Assembly: GCA_016649925.1 (NCBI GenBank)
Contig: JAENWO010000011.1
Location: forward strand, 1 to 17,155
From: Actinomycetales bacterium
Lineage (GTDB): Bacteria > Actinomycetota > Actinomycetes > Actinomycetales > Beutenbergiaceae
Length of the DNA: 17,155 nt
Reading direction: 5' to 3'
Within the stretch, counting starts at the first letter, position 1; every line of letters begins with the position of its first letter. The notes under the pieces are model-generated. The model saw only the letters and a program-made list of their open reading frames with translations. It did not search any database and was not told where the DNA came from. A program made the position numbers and the translations under genes. Below, piece by piece: positions 1 to 7,808 of this stretch.

Positions 1-2115
1 GGCGGTCACCACGACGTAGGGTGCCAGGACGCCGTCGAGCTCCTCGCCGAGGACGTCCAGGTCAGTACCCGGGACGGCGTCCACCAGCACCATCACGACG
101 TCGGGCGGTGCGGCGCCGGTGAGCTCGGTGAAGAGCTCGTCCCCGACCACGACGTCGGCGAAGAGCAGCTGGGAGTTGGTGAGAGCCCCGATCCGCACCG
201 TGCGCTCGGCCACGTCGGTGCGCAGGATCAGCTCGTCCCCCACGGTCCAACCGTTCTCCTCGGCCGCGGTGCGGTGGACGGCCACCTCGCCGTCCGCGAG
301 CGTGGCCAGGTCCCCGCCGAGGGCCTCGACCCGGAGGGTGCGGGTGAAGGCCGACGGCGGGATCCCGAGCATCGTGGTGCCGGCCACCTCGCCGTCGGGG
401 CCATCGACCTCGACCTGGGCCCGCGTGAGGGCATCCGTGCGGTCGACGTCCGGCAGCGCCTGGATCCCGGCCACCGCGTCCCCGGGTACGGATCGGGTGG
501 CGGACTGGACCACGAAGTCGGCGTTCGTCTCACCCTCGACGATCGCGGTGGTCGACGCGGTGGCCGAGGCCGCCAGGACGGTGCACGCCGCGACGAGGGC
601 CATCCCGATCATCAGGGCACCGGCCGTGTTCGCGGTGCGCCGGGGGTTGCGGGTGACGTTGCCGCGCGCGAGCCGGCCGAGCGGCTTGACGGTCGCCACG
701 AGCGGCGCGGCGAGGAACCCGAGCGTGGCCCGGGCGATGACCGGCGAGATCGCGATCATCCCGACGAGCACGGCGCCCGTCCCCCCACCCAGCCAGGGGC
801 CGGTGTTCTGCACCGTTCCGCGCACGGCCACCCCGGTGGCCGCGGCGCCGGCGAGAAGGAGCACGGCGCCGACGACCGCACGCCAGCGCAGGGAGCGCTC
901 GGTGACGGTCACGTCGTCCCGCATCGCCTCCACCGGGGCAGTGAGCGCGGCGCGCCGGGCGGGCAGTGCGGCCGCGACCATGCTCACAGCCGTCCCGAGG
1001 CCGAGGGACCAGAGCACCGTCGGCGTGCTCAGCGACGCCTCTGGGCTCAGCTCCATGCCGAACCGGTCCAGCACCGTGCGCATCAGGTCGACGAGCGCGA
1101 CGCCGCTGACCAGGCCGAGGGCCGAACCGACCAGCCCGACGACGGCCGCCTGGCCGAGGACGACGGCGAACACCTGCAGCGGGGAGGCACCGACGGCCCG
1201 CAAGAGCGCGTACTCCCGCTGCCGCTGCCGGACCGACATCGCGAACGTGTTGCCGATGATGAACGCGCCCACGAACAGGGAGATGCTCGCGAACACCAGG
1301 AGGAACGTGCCGATGAAGCCGATGACCTGGTTGATGGCCTTGGACGTCTCCGCGCGCATCTGCTCGCCGGTGAGTACTTCGAGATCATCGCCGGGGTGGG
1401 CGGCGACCACCGTGTCCAGGGCAGTCGCGAGGTCCGGTTCGCTGACTCCGTCGTCGCCGTAGACGGCGATCGAGGGGACCAGCCCCTCCGGTGCGAACGT
1501 CTCGGTCGCGACGGCGGAGTCGAGGAAGACGAGCGTCGTGCCCACCGTCGGGGTGCCGTAGGTGCCCTCGCCGACCACCTCGACCTCGCGGAGCTGCCCG
1601 TTCAGCACGATCGTCGTGGTCTCACCGACGGCCAGGCCGGAGGCCACCAGGGCGGAGCTCTCCAACCCGATCTCCTCAGGCCCTGTCGGGGCGCGGCCCT
1701 GGACCATGCGCACGGTCGGGTCGTCAGGGTAGAGGGCTAGTCCGATGCTCGGTGCGTGACCGTTGATGACGGCGGTCCCGTTCGCTCCGACGAGCACGAT
1801 CGGCCCCTGCACGTCGGGCAGGGCGCGCGCGACGCCGTCGGTCGCCTCGATCTCGTCCACCAGGTCGGTGCTGACGGCGTTGCGCAGCTCCATGCCCAGC
1901 TGGCCCTCCTGCGCGCCGGACGCAGTCGCATGCGCGCCCCGGATGTAGGCGTCGCCCTGGACGGAGCTCTCCACGATCGAGTCGAACGTGGAGGAGAGCA
2001 TCGTCCGCAGCGAGAAGGTGCCGGCGACGAACGCCACCCCGAGCACGACGGCGAGCACGGACAGCGCGAAGCGCACCCAGTGCGCCCGGATCTCACGCAA
2101 GCTGACGCGCAGCAT
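1..2115 (-). CDS. FtsX/MacB-type ABC transporter permease, 3' end outside the window
   Basis: This is a large membrane subunit of a type VII (MacB/FtsX-like) ABC system, which usually moves lipids, peptides or antibiotics, or passes a mechanical signal across the membrane, rather than importing sugar. Reading the minus strand from the ATG at 2115 gives 705 open codons up to the window edge. The protein begins MLRVSLREIRAHWVRF followed by a hydrophobic segment at about residues 14-33. A long soluble extracytoplasmic domain follows, then hydrophobic clusters that contain the FtsX-core-like stretch RQREYALLRAVGAS. A second set of helices and a second extracytoplasmic domain begin before the edge. 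This two-repeat layout is common in actinobacterial permeases of about 830-860 residues, so roughly 100-150 residues are probably missing. Its ATG overlaps the stop of the upstream ATPase by one base (TGATG), which indicates translational coupling. Substrate unknown. Confidence 0.9.
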   Translation of the reverse strand, partial: MLRVSLREIRAHWVRFALSVLAVVLGVAFVAGTFSLRTMLSSTFDSIVESSVQGDAYIRGAHATASGAQEGQLGMELRNAVSTDLVDEIEATDGVARALPDVQGPIVLVGANGTAVINGHAPSIGLALYPDDPTVRMVQGRAPTGPEEIGLESSALVASGLAVGETTTIVLNGQLREVEVVGEGTYGTPTVGTTLVFLDSAVATETFAPEGLVPSIAVYGDDGVSEPDLATALDTVVAAHPGDDLEVLTGEQMRAETSKAINQVIGFIGTFLLVFASISLFVGAFIIGNTFAMSVRQRQREYALLRAVGASPLQVFAVVLGQAAVVGLVGSALGLVSGVALVDLMRTVLDRFGMELSPEASLSTPTVLWSLGLGTAVSMVAAALPARRAALTAPVEAMRDDVTVTERSLRWRAVVGAVLLLAGAAATGVAVRGTVQNTGPWLGGGTGAVLVGMIAISPVIARATLGFLAAPLVATVKPLGRLARGNVTRNPRRTANTAGALMIGMALVAACTVLAASATASTTAIVEGETNADFVVQSATRSVPGDAVAGIQALPDVDRTDALTRAQVEVDGPDGEVAGTTMLGIPPSAFTRTLRVEALGGDLATLADGEVAVHRTAAEENGWTVGDELILRTDVAERTVRIGALTNSQLLFADVVVGDELFTELTGAAPPDVVMVLVDAVPGTDLDVLGEELDGVLAPYVVVTA

Positions 2116-3038
2116 CAGAGGAAGACCCTCTCGCGGGCCGAGCCGAGCTCGGCGAGGGTTTCGAGGATCTCCGCCTCGCTCGGGTCGGTCAGCTCGCCCA
2201 CGAGCTCGCCGTCCGCGAGGAACAGCACCCGGTGCGCGTAGGAGGCGGAGCGAGGGTCGTGGGTGACGATGACCAGGCTCTGACCGAGCTCGTCGACGCT
2301 GCGGCGCAGGAAGTCCAGGACCTCGCCGGCGGAACGCGAGTCGAGGTTGCCGGTGGGCTCGTCCGCGAACACGATCGACGGGTTCGCCACGAGTGCGCGG
2401 GCGCAGGCCACTCGCTGCTGCTGGCCACCGGAGAGCTCGGTGGGCCGGTGGGTGAGCCGGTCCGCCAGGCCGAGCGCGTTCACGACGGTGTCGAAGCGCT
2501 CGGTGTCCACCGGGCGCCGGGCGATGTCGAGCGGCAGGGTGATGTTCTCGGCGGCGGTGAGGGTCGGGACGAGGTTGTAGGCCTGGAACACGAACCCGAT
2601 CCGGGTGCGCCTCAGCACGGTGAGCTGACGCTGGTTCATCCGGGAGATCTCCTCGCCGTCCACCATGACGCTGCCCGACGTCGGGGAGTCGAGTCCCGCG
2701 AGGCAGTGCATCAGGGTGGACTTGCCCGAGCCGGACGGTCCCATGATCGCCGTCATCCGGGCGCGCTCGAGGTCGACGTCGACACCTCGCAGCGCGTACA
2801 CCGCCGTCGGCCCCGAGCCGTACGTCTTCGTCAGGCCGCGGGCCGAGGCGATCGGGTCCACGATCGGTGTCTCCGGTGCGCTCAGGTCGATCGGGCGCGG
2901 GGTGAGAGTTCGAGGGGTCTGCGTTCGCGGCGGTTGCATGTGCAGCGCGTCCGTTCGTGGGGGTTGCATGTGCAGCGCGCCCGTCCGTGGGGTCTCCGGT
3001 TGCGGGGCGCCCTCGGCGGGAAGCGTGTGTCTGCCCAT
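2115..3038 (-). CDS. MacB/LolD-type ABC transporter ATP-binding protein
   Basis: This is the ATPase partner of the downstream FtsX-type permease. With the ATG at 3038 it is 307 residues. Walker A is GPSGSGKST (100-108), the Q-loop Gln is about 152, the signature is LSGGQQQRV (202-210), Walker B is IVFADE (222-227) and the switch His is about 260 (VTHD). All are intact. The family is normally 220-260 residues, so about 60 N-terminal residues are extra. They are Pro/Arg/Thr-rich and carry a decapeptide repeat. Two starts are plausible. The ATG at 3038 lies 4 nt after the stop of the DUF5701-like gene but has a weak ribosome site. An in-frame GTG at 2861 (residue 60, VDPIASARGLTKTYG) has a GGAG nine bases upstream and would give a normal 248-residue ATPase. 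I list the longer form. Function at family level is certain; the substrate is not. Confidence 0.9.
   Translation of the reverse strand: MGRHTLPAEGAPQPETPRTGALHMQPPRTDALHMQPPRTQTPRTLTPRPIDLSAPETPIVDPIASARGLTKTYGSGPTAVYALRGVDVDLERARMTAIMGPSGSGKSTLMHCLAGLDSPTSGSVMVDGEEISRMNQRQLTVLRRTRIGFVFQAYNLVPTLTAAENITLPLDIARRPVDTERFDTVVNALGLADRLTHRPTELSGGQQQRVACARALVANPSIVFADEPTGNLDSRSAGEVLDFLRRSVDELGQSLVIVTHDPRSASYAHRVLFLADGELVGELTDPSEAEILETLAELGSARERVFL
2931..2990. repeat. Two-copy 30-bp tandem repeat in the ATPase leader
   Basis: Copies at 2931-2960 and 2961-2990 differ at 3 of 30 bases. Each contains TGCATGTGCA, two TGCA palindromes two bases apart. Read on the minus strand in the ATPase frame, the unit encodes the decapeptide PRT(G/D)ALHMQP twice. 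Degenerate relatives flank both sides (GTCTGCGTTCGCGG before, CTCCGGTTGCGG after). If translation really starts at the GTG at 2861, this repeat is non-coding leader DNA. Confidence 0.85.
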
Positions 3039-3042
3039 GGAC

Positions 3043-3807
3043 TCATTGTGCTTGTCCGGCGTGCGTGCGCACGCATCCTCGCGGGGAGATGTCCGGTGGC
3101 CCGGGCAGGCCACTACCGGGCGACGCCAGGGGTTCGCCAGCGGCGACCCGGAATGCGGCCGAGGCCGAGCCGAGCCAGGTGTGCGGGTTGCGGTCCCAGC
3201 ACCAGCCGAGTTTGGGCGCGTTCGCACTGATCCAGATCGCGGGCACCTTCTGCCCACCGCGGCGGGAGGCGAGCAGCGAGAAACACTTGTTCCGGCGAAG
3301 CAGGTCAGGCCGCTGGGTCACCAGTGCGATGCCCTCGGAAATGGTCAACGGGGTGCGCTCGCGGCCGGTGATGGCCACCAGCGCGTCCTCCGGGCGGACA
3401 TCGGTGAACTCGGTGCCGGTGTCGATGTCGGTGCGGAGGTAGGCGACCGACTCCGGGACCTCGACGCCTTCGATCGGGCGGTACTGGGGCAGTTCGTCCT
3501 CGGGGATCATCAGGGCAGCCGGCTTGGTCTTCAACCTGATGAGACCTGCGGCCCGGTCCAGAGGCAGCCCGGTGGAGACGACGAGCACGAACGGGATGTG
3601 ATCCTCCGGCGAGACCTCCGACGTCGTGGGTAGGGCCTCGACGCGGTCGGCGAGAGGCTCGACGGCGGCGCGCAGCGCCTCGGCGGCGATTCCCAGGAGG
3701 TCCGGGTAACCCAGCTCGAGCAGGTGGCTGAACTGACGGTCGAGCTCGGCGCGGCCGGTGAATGAGGTCGTGTGCGGGGCGGTGGCGAGCGATTCGACTG
3801 CGGGCAC
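3043..3807 (-). CDS. DUF5701-like protein of unknown function
   Basis: This 254-residue soluble protein resembles actinobacterial proteins annotated DUF5701. The recognisable parts are an early helical segment (FSHLLELGYPDLLG), a central block (HIPFVLVVSTGLPLDRAAGLI) and a C-terminal block KLGWCWDRNPHTWLGSASAA. No catalytic signature, signal peptide or membrane helix is visible, and I do not assign a function. The start is the GTG at 3807, preceded by GAAGGGA about six bases upstream. The last 30 or so residues are Pro/Gly-rich and look like a low-conservation tail. The stop lies four bases before the ATG at 3038 of the ABC ATPase, so the two could be co-translated, although nothing else ties this protein to the transporter. 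The family name is recalled from motif appearance, not from a search. Confidence 0.75.
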   Translation of the reverse strand: MPAVESLATAPHTTSFTGRAELDRQFSHLLELGYPDLLGIAAEALRAAVEPLADRVEALPTTSEVSPEDHIPFVLVVSTGLPLDRAAGLIRLKTKPAALMIPEDELPQYRPIEGVEVPESVAYLRTDIDTGTEFTDVRPEDALVAITGRERTPLTISEGIALVTQRPDLLRRNKCFSLLASRRGGQKVPAIWISANAPKLGWCWDRNPHTWLGSASAAFRVAAGEPLASPGSGLPGPPDISPRGCVRTHAGQAQ

Positions 3808-3843
3808 GGAGATCCCTTCGCGGACGGGTGGGGGCCAGTGGAT

Positions 3844-3880
3844 GACGCACGGGCGATCTCAAGTGTTCCCGGTGTGCGTC
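3844..3880 (-). terminator. Possible hairpin after the lactonase operon
   Basis: In the 91-nt gap between the lactonase stop and the DUF5701-like start, arms GACGCAC (3844-3850) and GTGCGTC (3874-3880) pair over 7 bp. A further GGG/CCC pairing is possible across a 3-nt bulge, closing a 14-nt loop. There is no T-run. It could end or weaken transcription of the five-gene minus-strand operon, but the structure is only moderate. Confidence 0.3.
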
Positions 3881-3898
3881 TCGTTCGGTGAGGTGGCG

Positions 3899-4969
3899 TC
3901 AGATCGGCTGCAGCCAACTCGCCCCCGGGCAGTCGAACTGCAGTTTCGCCGCACCGAGTCCGTGCGCACCGATCGAGAGTGCGACGACGTTCGAACTCTC
4001 CCGTCCGGCGACGAACAGGCGGTCGCCGACCACGTGTTGATGCTGGGGCCACTGCACACCGGCGGCGACCTCCACGAGTGGTGTGAGGTGGGCGCCCAGG
4101 ACGGTGAAGGCCGCGATCGTGTCGAGTCCTCGGTTGGCGACGTAGATCGTGCGTCCGTCCTCGGAGCGTCGGATGTCGCCCGGGTAGTTCCGGATCGGGC
4201 CGACGGAACGGTCAGTGCTCGAAATGATGGCGCAGTGTCCCGATCCCGACCCGTCGTCGTCGTCGTCGAGCAGCATGACGGACGAGGTGAGTTCGCCGCT
4301 GAGCGCGAACCTGTTGTCCGGCAGGACCACAAGGTGCCGCGGTCCGGTGCCCGGCGGCACCGCGAGAGTGCGCCGTTCGGAGAGCGCAAGCGCACCGCCG
4401 TCCTCTACGCACACGTCGACGAGGCGCACGACGTCGGCGCCGAGGTCCGGGACGCACAGATGGCCGTCATGGAAGACGGCTTGGTGCGGGTGCGAGGACT
4501 CCTGCCGCGCGTCGGGCCCGCTCCCGTCCAGCGCCAGCACCGTGGGGGAGCCGGCGAACGTGCCGTCCCGGGCGAGCGGTACGACGGCGATCGAGCCCGA
4601 GCCGTAGTTCGTCACCGCGACCCAGGTCCCCGAGTCGTCGACGGCGACGTGGCACGGTTCGCGCCCGACGGGAATCGGCGTACCGATATCACTCACCGGC
4701 GCGAGTGACGTGTCCCAGGCGTGGAGCCAGCCGCCGTCGGGATTCCCGGACACGCCGTACACCACTGGCGCCGTCGGGTGGGCGGCGAGCGCCGAGAGGT
4801 GGTCGACCTGGGCGAGCTGGTCGCCGCGCCAGCTGCGACCGTCCCACACGAAGCAGTGCAGCCCGTACGGCGGCCCGCTCCCGTATCCCGCCACGAGGAA
4901 GGTGAACGAGTCCCCGAGCGGACGCGCGGTGCGGCCCTCCCACCTCGGGGTCACCGCCTCCCCGGTCAC
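3899..4969 (-). CDS. Lactonase-family seven-bladed beta-propeller protein
   Basis: This 356-residue protein belongs to the 6-phosphogluconolactonase (Pgl)/YbhE-type lactonase family, which hydrolyses sugar lactones formed when a sugar is oxidised at C1. Family-like stretches come in order: HLSALAAHPTAPVVYGV (58-74), ESSHPHQAVFHDGHLCVPDLG (157-177), GTGPRHLVV (207-215) and DGRTIYVANRGLDTIAAF (271-288), giving the regular blade repeats of the fold. Length matches the family. No signal peptide is visible, so a cytoplasmic location is likely. An Asp run at 235-239 sits in a loop. The start is a GTG at 4969 whose bases overlap the RidA stop (GTGA), so translation is coupled. A second in-frame GTG at residue 6 is possible. 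It is the last gene of the minus-strand catabolic operon. The lactone substrate is inferred to come from one of the dehydrogenases nearby. Confidence 0.85.
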   Translation of the reverse strand: MTGEAVTPRWEGRTARPLGDSFTFLVAGYGSGPPYGLHCFVWDGRSWRGDQLAQVDHLSALAAHPTAPVVYGVSGNPDGGWLHAWDTSLAPVSDIGTPIPVGREPCHVAVDDSGTWVAVTNYGSGSIAVVPLARDGTFAGSPTVLALDGSGPDARQESSHPHQAVFHDGHLCVPDLGADVVRLVDVCVEDGGALALSERRTLAVPPGTGPRHLVVLPDNRFALSGELTSSVMLLDDDDDGSGSGHCAIISSTDRSVGPIRNYPGDIRRSEDGRTIYVANRGLDTIAAFTVLGAHLTPLVEVAAGVQWPQHQHVVGDRLFVAGRESSNVVALSIGAHGLGAAKLQFDCPGASWLQPI

Positions 4970-5352
4970 GACTCGTCAGGCTCCGGCACGAGGACGACGG
5001 CGTCGATCTCGACGTCGAAGCCGCGCAGGTCGACAGGTACGGTCGTGCGGGCCGGGAACGGTTCGCTCACGTATTCGGCGTAGATCTCGTTGAACTCCGC
5101 GAAGTGGTTCAGGGAGCTCAGGTACGCGCCCACGCGGACCGCGTTCGAGAGCGATGTCCCAGCCGCGTTCGCGACCCGCTCGAGGTTCTCGAACGTCTGG
5201 CGCACCTGGTCCGCGAACGTCTCTCCGACGCGGTTGCCGTCCGCGTCGAACGGCCCCTGCCCGGACAGGAACAGCAGGTTGCCCACTTTGATCCCGGCGG
5301 AGTACGGTCCGCTCGGCGGCGGCACAGACGTGGGCTGGAACTTCTCGATCAT
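4966..5352 (-). CDS. RidA-family (YjgF/YER057c/UK114) enamine/imine deaminase
   Basis: This 128-residue protein is the normal length for RidA-family members, which form trimers and hydrolyse reactive enamine/imine products of PLP enzymes, such as 2-aminoacrylate, to keto acids and ammonia. Visible family features are GPYSAG (15-20), LFLSGQGP (27-34), Arg102 in ARTTVPV at the place of the E. coli RidA catalytic Arg105, and Glu116 in VEIDAVVLVPE. The active-site Arg is retained, which argues for real deaminase activity rather than one of the divergent Rid groups. The ATG at 5352 directly abuts the TAG of the upstream amidohydrolase, with GGAGGAG eight bases before. A RidA in the same operon as a D-serine dehydratase-like enzyme makes functional sense, since that enzyme class releases 2-aminoacrylate-type intermediates. 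Confidence 0.93.
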   Translation of the reverse strand: MIEKFQPTSVPPPSGPYSAGIKVGNLLFLSGQGPFDADGNRVGETFADQVRQTFENLERVANAAGTSLSNAVRVGAYLSSLNHFAEFNEIYAEYVSEPFPARTTVPVDLRGFDVEIDAVVLVPEPDES

Positions 5353-7002
5353 CTAGATCTCCTCCGGGGTCGTGCGCTGATGAGTGGGTCTCCACGTGCG
5401 TCGGTCGGCCGCATCCAGGCTCCGGCGCAGGCCGGCTCCCGACGTGATGCCGGTGAGCTCGCCCGAGGCGAGCACGTGCCGGCCGGCGACGAAGACGTCG
5501 TCAACGCCGTCGGCCTCGGCGGTGGGGTTCGCGTAGGTGGCCGCGTCGGCGAGTCGGCCGGGATCGACGACGGCGACGTCGGCTGCCGCTCCCCGCTCCA
5601 GTCGGCCCTGCTCGCTCAGGCCGTAGCGCCGCGCCGCGTGCCCGGAGAGGCGCCAGGCGGCCGCGGCCCAGCGGGCGCCGACGTCCGGGTCGGGCGCATC
5701 GTCGGATGCGGCGCGGGTGAGCATCCCCAGGAGCCGCGCGAACGTCCCCCAGGCGCGTGGGTGAGGATGGCGACCCACGTAGATCCCGTCCGAGCCGGCG
5801 GTGTAGCCCCGATGGTGCAGCAGCCGGGCGAAGTCGGCATAGGGACGGTGATCGCGCACCGCCATCACGACGCTGACCTCGCCGCGGGAGGCCACGATGA
5901 GGTCCAGCGCCAGGGACATCGGGTCCGTGCTCAGTTCCCGGGCGGCCTCGGCCAGGGTGCGCCCGTGCGTCCATCCGTACTCCTCGGCGGCCACATGGGC
6001 GACCGTCAGACGCTCCGGCCAGTCGGACCCGATGACAGGACTTGCCTCGAGGACGGGCCGCCACTGCGTCTGCACCTGTGCTCGCACACTCGCCTCGCCG
6101 AGTCGTGCGGCCACCTCTTCGCGCGGCCGGGAGAGCAGTTCGGGCGGCAGGATCGGCATGGCGAGCAGCGTGCAGCCCCGCCGATACGGGTAGGCGTCGA
6201 AACTGAGGTCGATGCCCTCGTCCCGCATCGCGTCCAGCAGTGGGAGGATCAGGCCGCTCGGTCCGTGCAGGTGGGAGACGTGGACGGCAACCCCGCTGCC
6301 CTGCGCGACGGCAGACACCTCATCCAGGCCGGTACGGGAGTTCTCCTCGTATCCGCCACGCATGTGTGTGACGTAGAGCCCGCCCGCACGGGCGACCACC
6401 TGGCACAGCATGGTCAGCTCGTCGGACGTGGCATGGCTGCCGGGCACGTAGTCGAGGCCGCTGGAGAGCCCGAGTGCGCCCTGCGCCATTCCCTCCTCGA
6501 CCAGCGCGCTCATCCTGGCCAGCTGCGTGCGTGTGGGTGCCAGCGCCGAGAACCCCATCACCTCATGCCGCACCGTCCCCGCCGGGACCAGGTAGCCCAC
6601 ATTGATCGGCGTGGTGTCGTCGTAGCCGGTCAGCAGGGCGCTGACGCCGCCGCCCGCATAGGTCGGATGGCCGCCGTTGATCGCGGCGAAGTACTCGCGC
6701 CCGTACGTGCCGTCACCGGGTGCGAACGAGACGCCGTCCTGGCCGCCGACGACGGTCGTTACGCCTTGGCGCAGCAGTGCGCGTTGGACCTCGGGCCGGA
6801 ACACGGCGCCGTCGGCATGCGAGTGCGCATCGATGAAGCCCGGCAGCAGGTAGCGGCCGCCGACGTCGATCACGGTGTCCCCCGGGTGCGGCGTCACCCG
6901 CCCGACGACGTCGATCGTGCCGTCCCGCATGGCCAGGTCCGCCCGGCGCGGGCCGCTGCCCGTGCCGTCGACCACCCGGCCGCCGCGCAGCACCGTGCGC
7001 AT
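5353..7002 (-). CDS. N-acyl-D-amino-acid deacylase-like amidohydrolase
   Basis: This is a 549-residue amidohydrolase-superfamily enzyme of the D-aminoacylase group, which cleaves N-acyl-D-amino acids to a carboxylate and a free D-amino acid. The N-terminal beta-domain begins MRTVLRGGRVVDGTG. The metal-binding HSHAD follows at 60-64 (LLPGFIDAHSHAD). Further family stretches are ALGLSSGLDYVPG, YVTHMRGG and VSHLHGPSGL with ligand-type histidines, and a catalytic-type Asp in YTAGSDGIYVG. The classical D-aminoacylase motif VVVGNCG, whose Cys contacts metal, reads TTVVGGQDG here (82-90), so that Cys is absent. The C-terminal part has RGAAADVAVVDPGRL, typical of these enzymes. I chose the ATG at 7002, one base after the upstream SDR stop (TGAGATG), over an ATG at 7017 inside the SDR gene. 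Substrate specificity is uncertain; other N-acyl, cyclic amide or amino-sugar substrates are possible. Confidence 0.85.
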   Translation of the reverse strand: MRTVLRGGRVVDGTGSGPRRADLAMRDGTIDVVGRVTPHPGDTVIDVGGRYLLPGFIDAHSHADGAVFRPEVQRALLRQGVTTVVGGQDGVSFAPGDGTYGREYFAAINGGHPTYAGGGVSALLTGYDDTTPINVGYLVPAGTVRHEVMGFSALAPTRTQLARMSALVEEGMAQGALGLSSGLDYVPGSHATSDELTMLCQVVARAGGLYVTHMRGGYEENSRTGLDEVSAVAQGSGVAVHVSHLHGPSGLILPLLDAMRDEGIDLSFDAYPYRRGCTLLAMPILPPELLSRPREEVAARLGEASVRAQVQTQWRPVLEASPVIGSDWPERLTVAHVAAEEYGWTHGRTLAEAARELSTDPMSLALDLIVASRGEVSVVMAVRDHRPYADFARLLHHRGYTAGSDGIYVGRHPHPRAWGTFARLLGMLTRAASDDAPDPDVGARWAAAAWRLSGHAARRYGLSEQGRLERGAAADVAVVDPGRLADAATYANPTAEADGVDDVFVAGRHVLASGELTGITSGAGLRRSLDAADRRTWRPTHQRTTPEEI

Positions 7003-7003
7003 C

Positions 7004-7792
7004 TCAGTGCTCCACAACCGCCGGCGGGCCCGTGATGGTGCGCGTCATCTCGAGGTTCCCGGCCAACAGGCCACCCTCGACGGGCAGGACGACGCCGGTG
7101 ATCCACGAGGCGTCGGCGGACGCGAGGAACGTCAGCGCCGAAGCGACATCATCGGGCGCACCGACCCGGCCCAACGGGTACCAGCGGGACACCCTGGTGA
7201 GCACGTCGGGGTCATGCTCCCGGCGCCGATCCCAATGCTCGGTGGCGATGGTGCCGGGAGCGACGGCGTTGCATCGCACCCCGTGCGGACCGAACTCGGT
7301 AGCGACGGACCTGGTCAGGCTGATCAGCCCGGCCTTCGCCGCAGAGTAGGCCTCGTTGCCGAAATGGGACAGTCCGTTCACCGAGGCCACATTGAGGATG
7401 ACGCCGGCACCGCGCGCCACCATGCCCGGCAGGACCTCCTGGCTGGCAAACATCGGGCCGATCAGACTGACGTCGATATCTTGCCGGATCTGCTCCGGCG
7501 TGAGGTCCAAGAACGCGCCGTCGCTGCAGGACATGGCGTTGTTCACGAGGACGTCGATCGCACCGAAGTGCTCGATGCTCGCGTCGACCATCGCCCTCAC
7601 CGCCGACCGGGAGGAGACGTCCACGCCGACGGCGATCGCGCCGTCGATCGAGGTCGCTACCGCCCGCGCTGCCGGGACGTCGATGTCCGCGATCACGATG
7701 TTCGCGCCCTCGGCCGCGAACCGGCGGGCCGTCTGTGCGCCGATACCGGATCCGGCTCCGGTGATCACGATCGTCTGTCCGGTGAACCTCAT
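7004..7792 (-). CDS. SDR-family NAD(P)-dependent oxidoreductase
   Basis: This 262-residue classical short-chain dehydrogenase interconverts an alcohol and a ketone with NAD(P). It has the cofactor motif TGAGSGIG (11-18), an Asp at about 36-38 (IADID) that favours NAD over NADP, NNA (84-86), catalytic Ser137 (NVAS), and the active-site pair Tyr149 and Lys153 (YSAAK). The end (LPVEGGLLAGN) matches the usual family C-terminus, followed by about 18 extra residues. The start at 7792 has a strong GAAGGAAGG upstream. A longer in-frame reading from 7861 overlaps the upstream gene and lacks family similarity. It follows the PLP enzyme by 16 nt and precedes the amidohydrolase by 1 nt. It could oxidise a hydroxyl of the imported carbohydrate or of a hydroxy-acid product, but the substrate is not readable from sequence. 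Confidence 0.93.
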   Translation of the reverse strand: MRFTGQTIVITGAGSGIGAQTARRFAAEGANIVIADIDVPAARAVATSIDGAIAVGVDVSSRSAVRAMVDASIEHFGAIDVLVNNAMSCSDGAFLDLTPEQIRQDIDVSLIGPMFASQEVLPGMVARGAGVILNVASVNGLSHFGNEAYSAAKAGLISLTRSVATEFGPHGVRCNAVAPGTIATEHWDRRREHDPDVLTRVSRWYPLGRVGAPDDVASALTFLASADASWITGVVLPVEGGLLAGNLEMTRTITGPPAVVEH

Positions 7793-7808
7793 GGGACCTT
7801 CCTTCGCT

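Noticed and set aside
119..1740. Two long plus-strand open frames at the left end
   Set aside because: They are antisense to the FtsX-type permease, whose frame is open throughout with membrane segments and couples to the ATPase stop. The plus-strand translations are Arg/Ser/Thr-rich noise.
3039..3257. Upstream extension of the ABC ATPase frame to 3257
   Set aside because: It lies wholly inside the DUF5701-like gene in another frame, and its Arg/Pro/Ser-rich translation has no family similarity. The ATG at 3038 or GTG at 2861 is preferred.
4248..4280. GTC trinucleotide run encoding poly-Asp in the lactonase
   Set aside because: It is only five repeated Asp codons in a likely surface loop, ordinary in GC-rich genes.
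5104..7035. A 643-codon open frame on the plus strand opposite RidA and the amidohydrolase
   Set aside because: Low-complexity His/Arg/Gly-rich translation with no motif. The minus-strand genes have complete catalytic signatures and ribosome sites.
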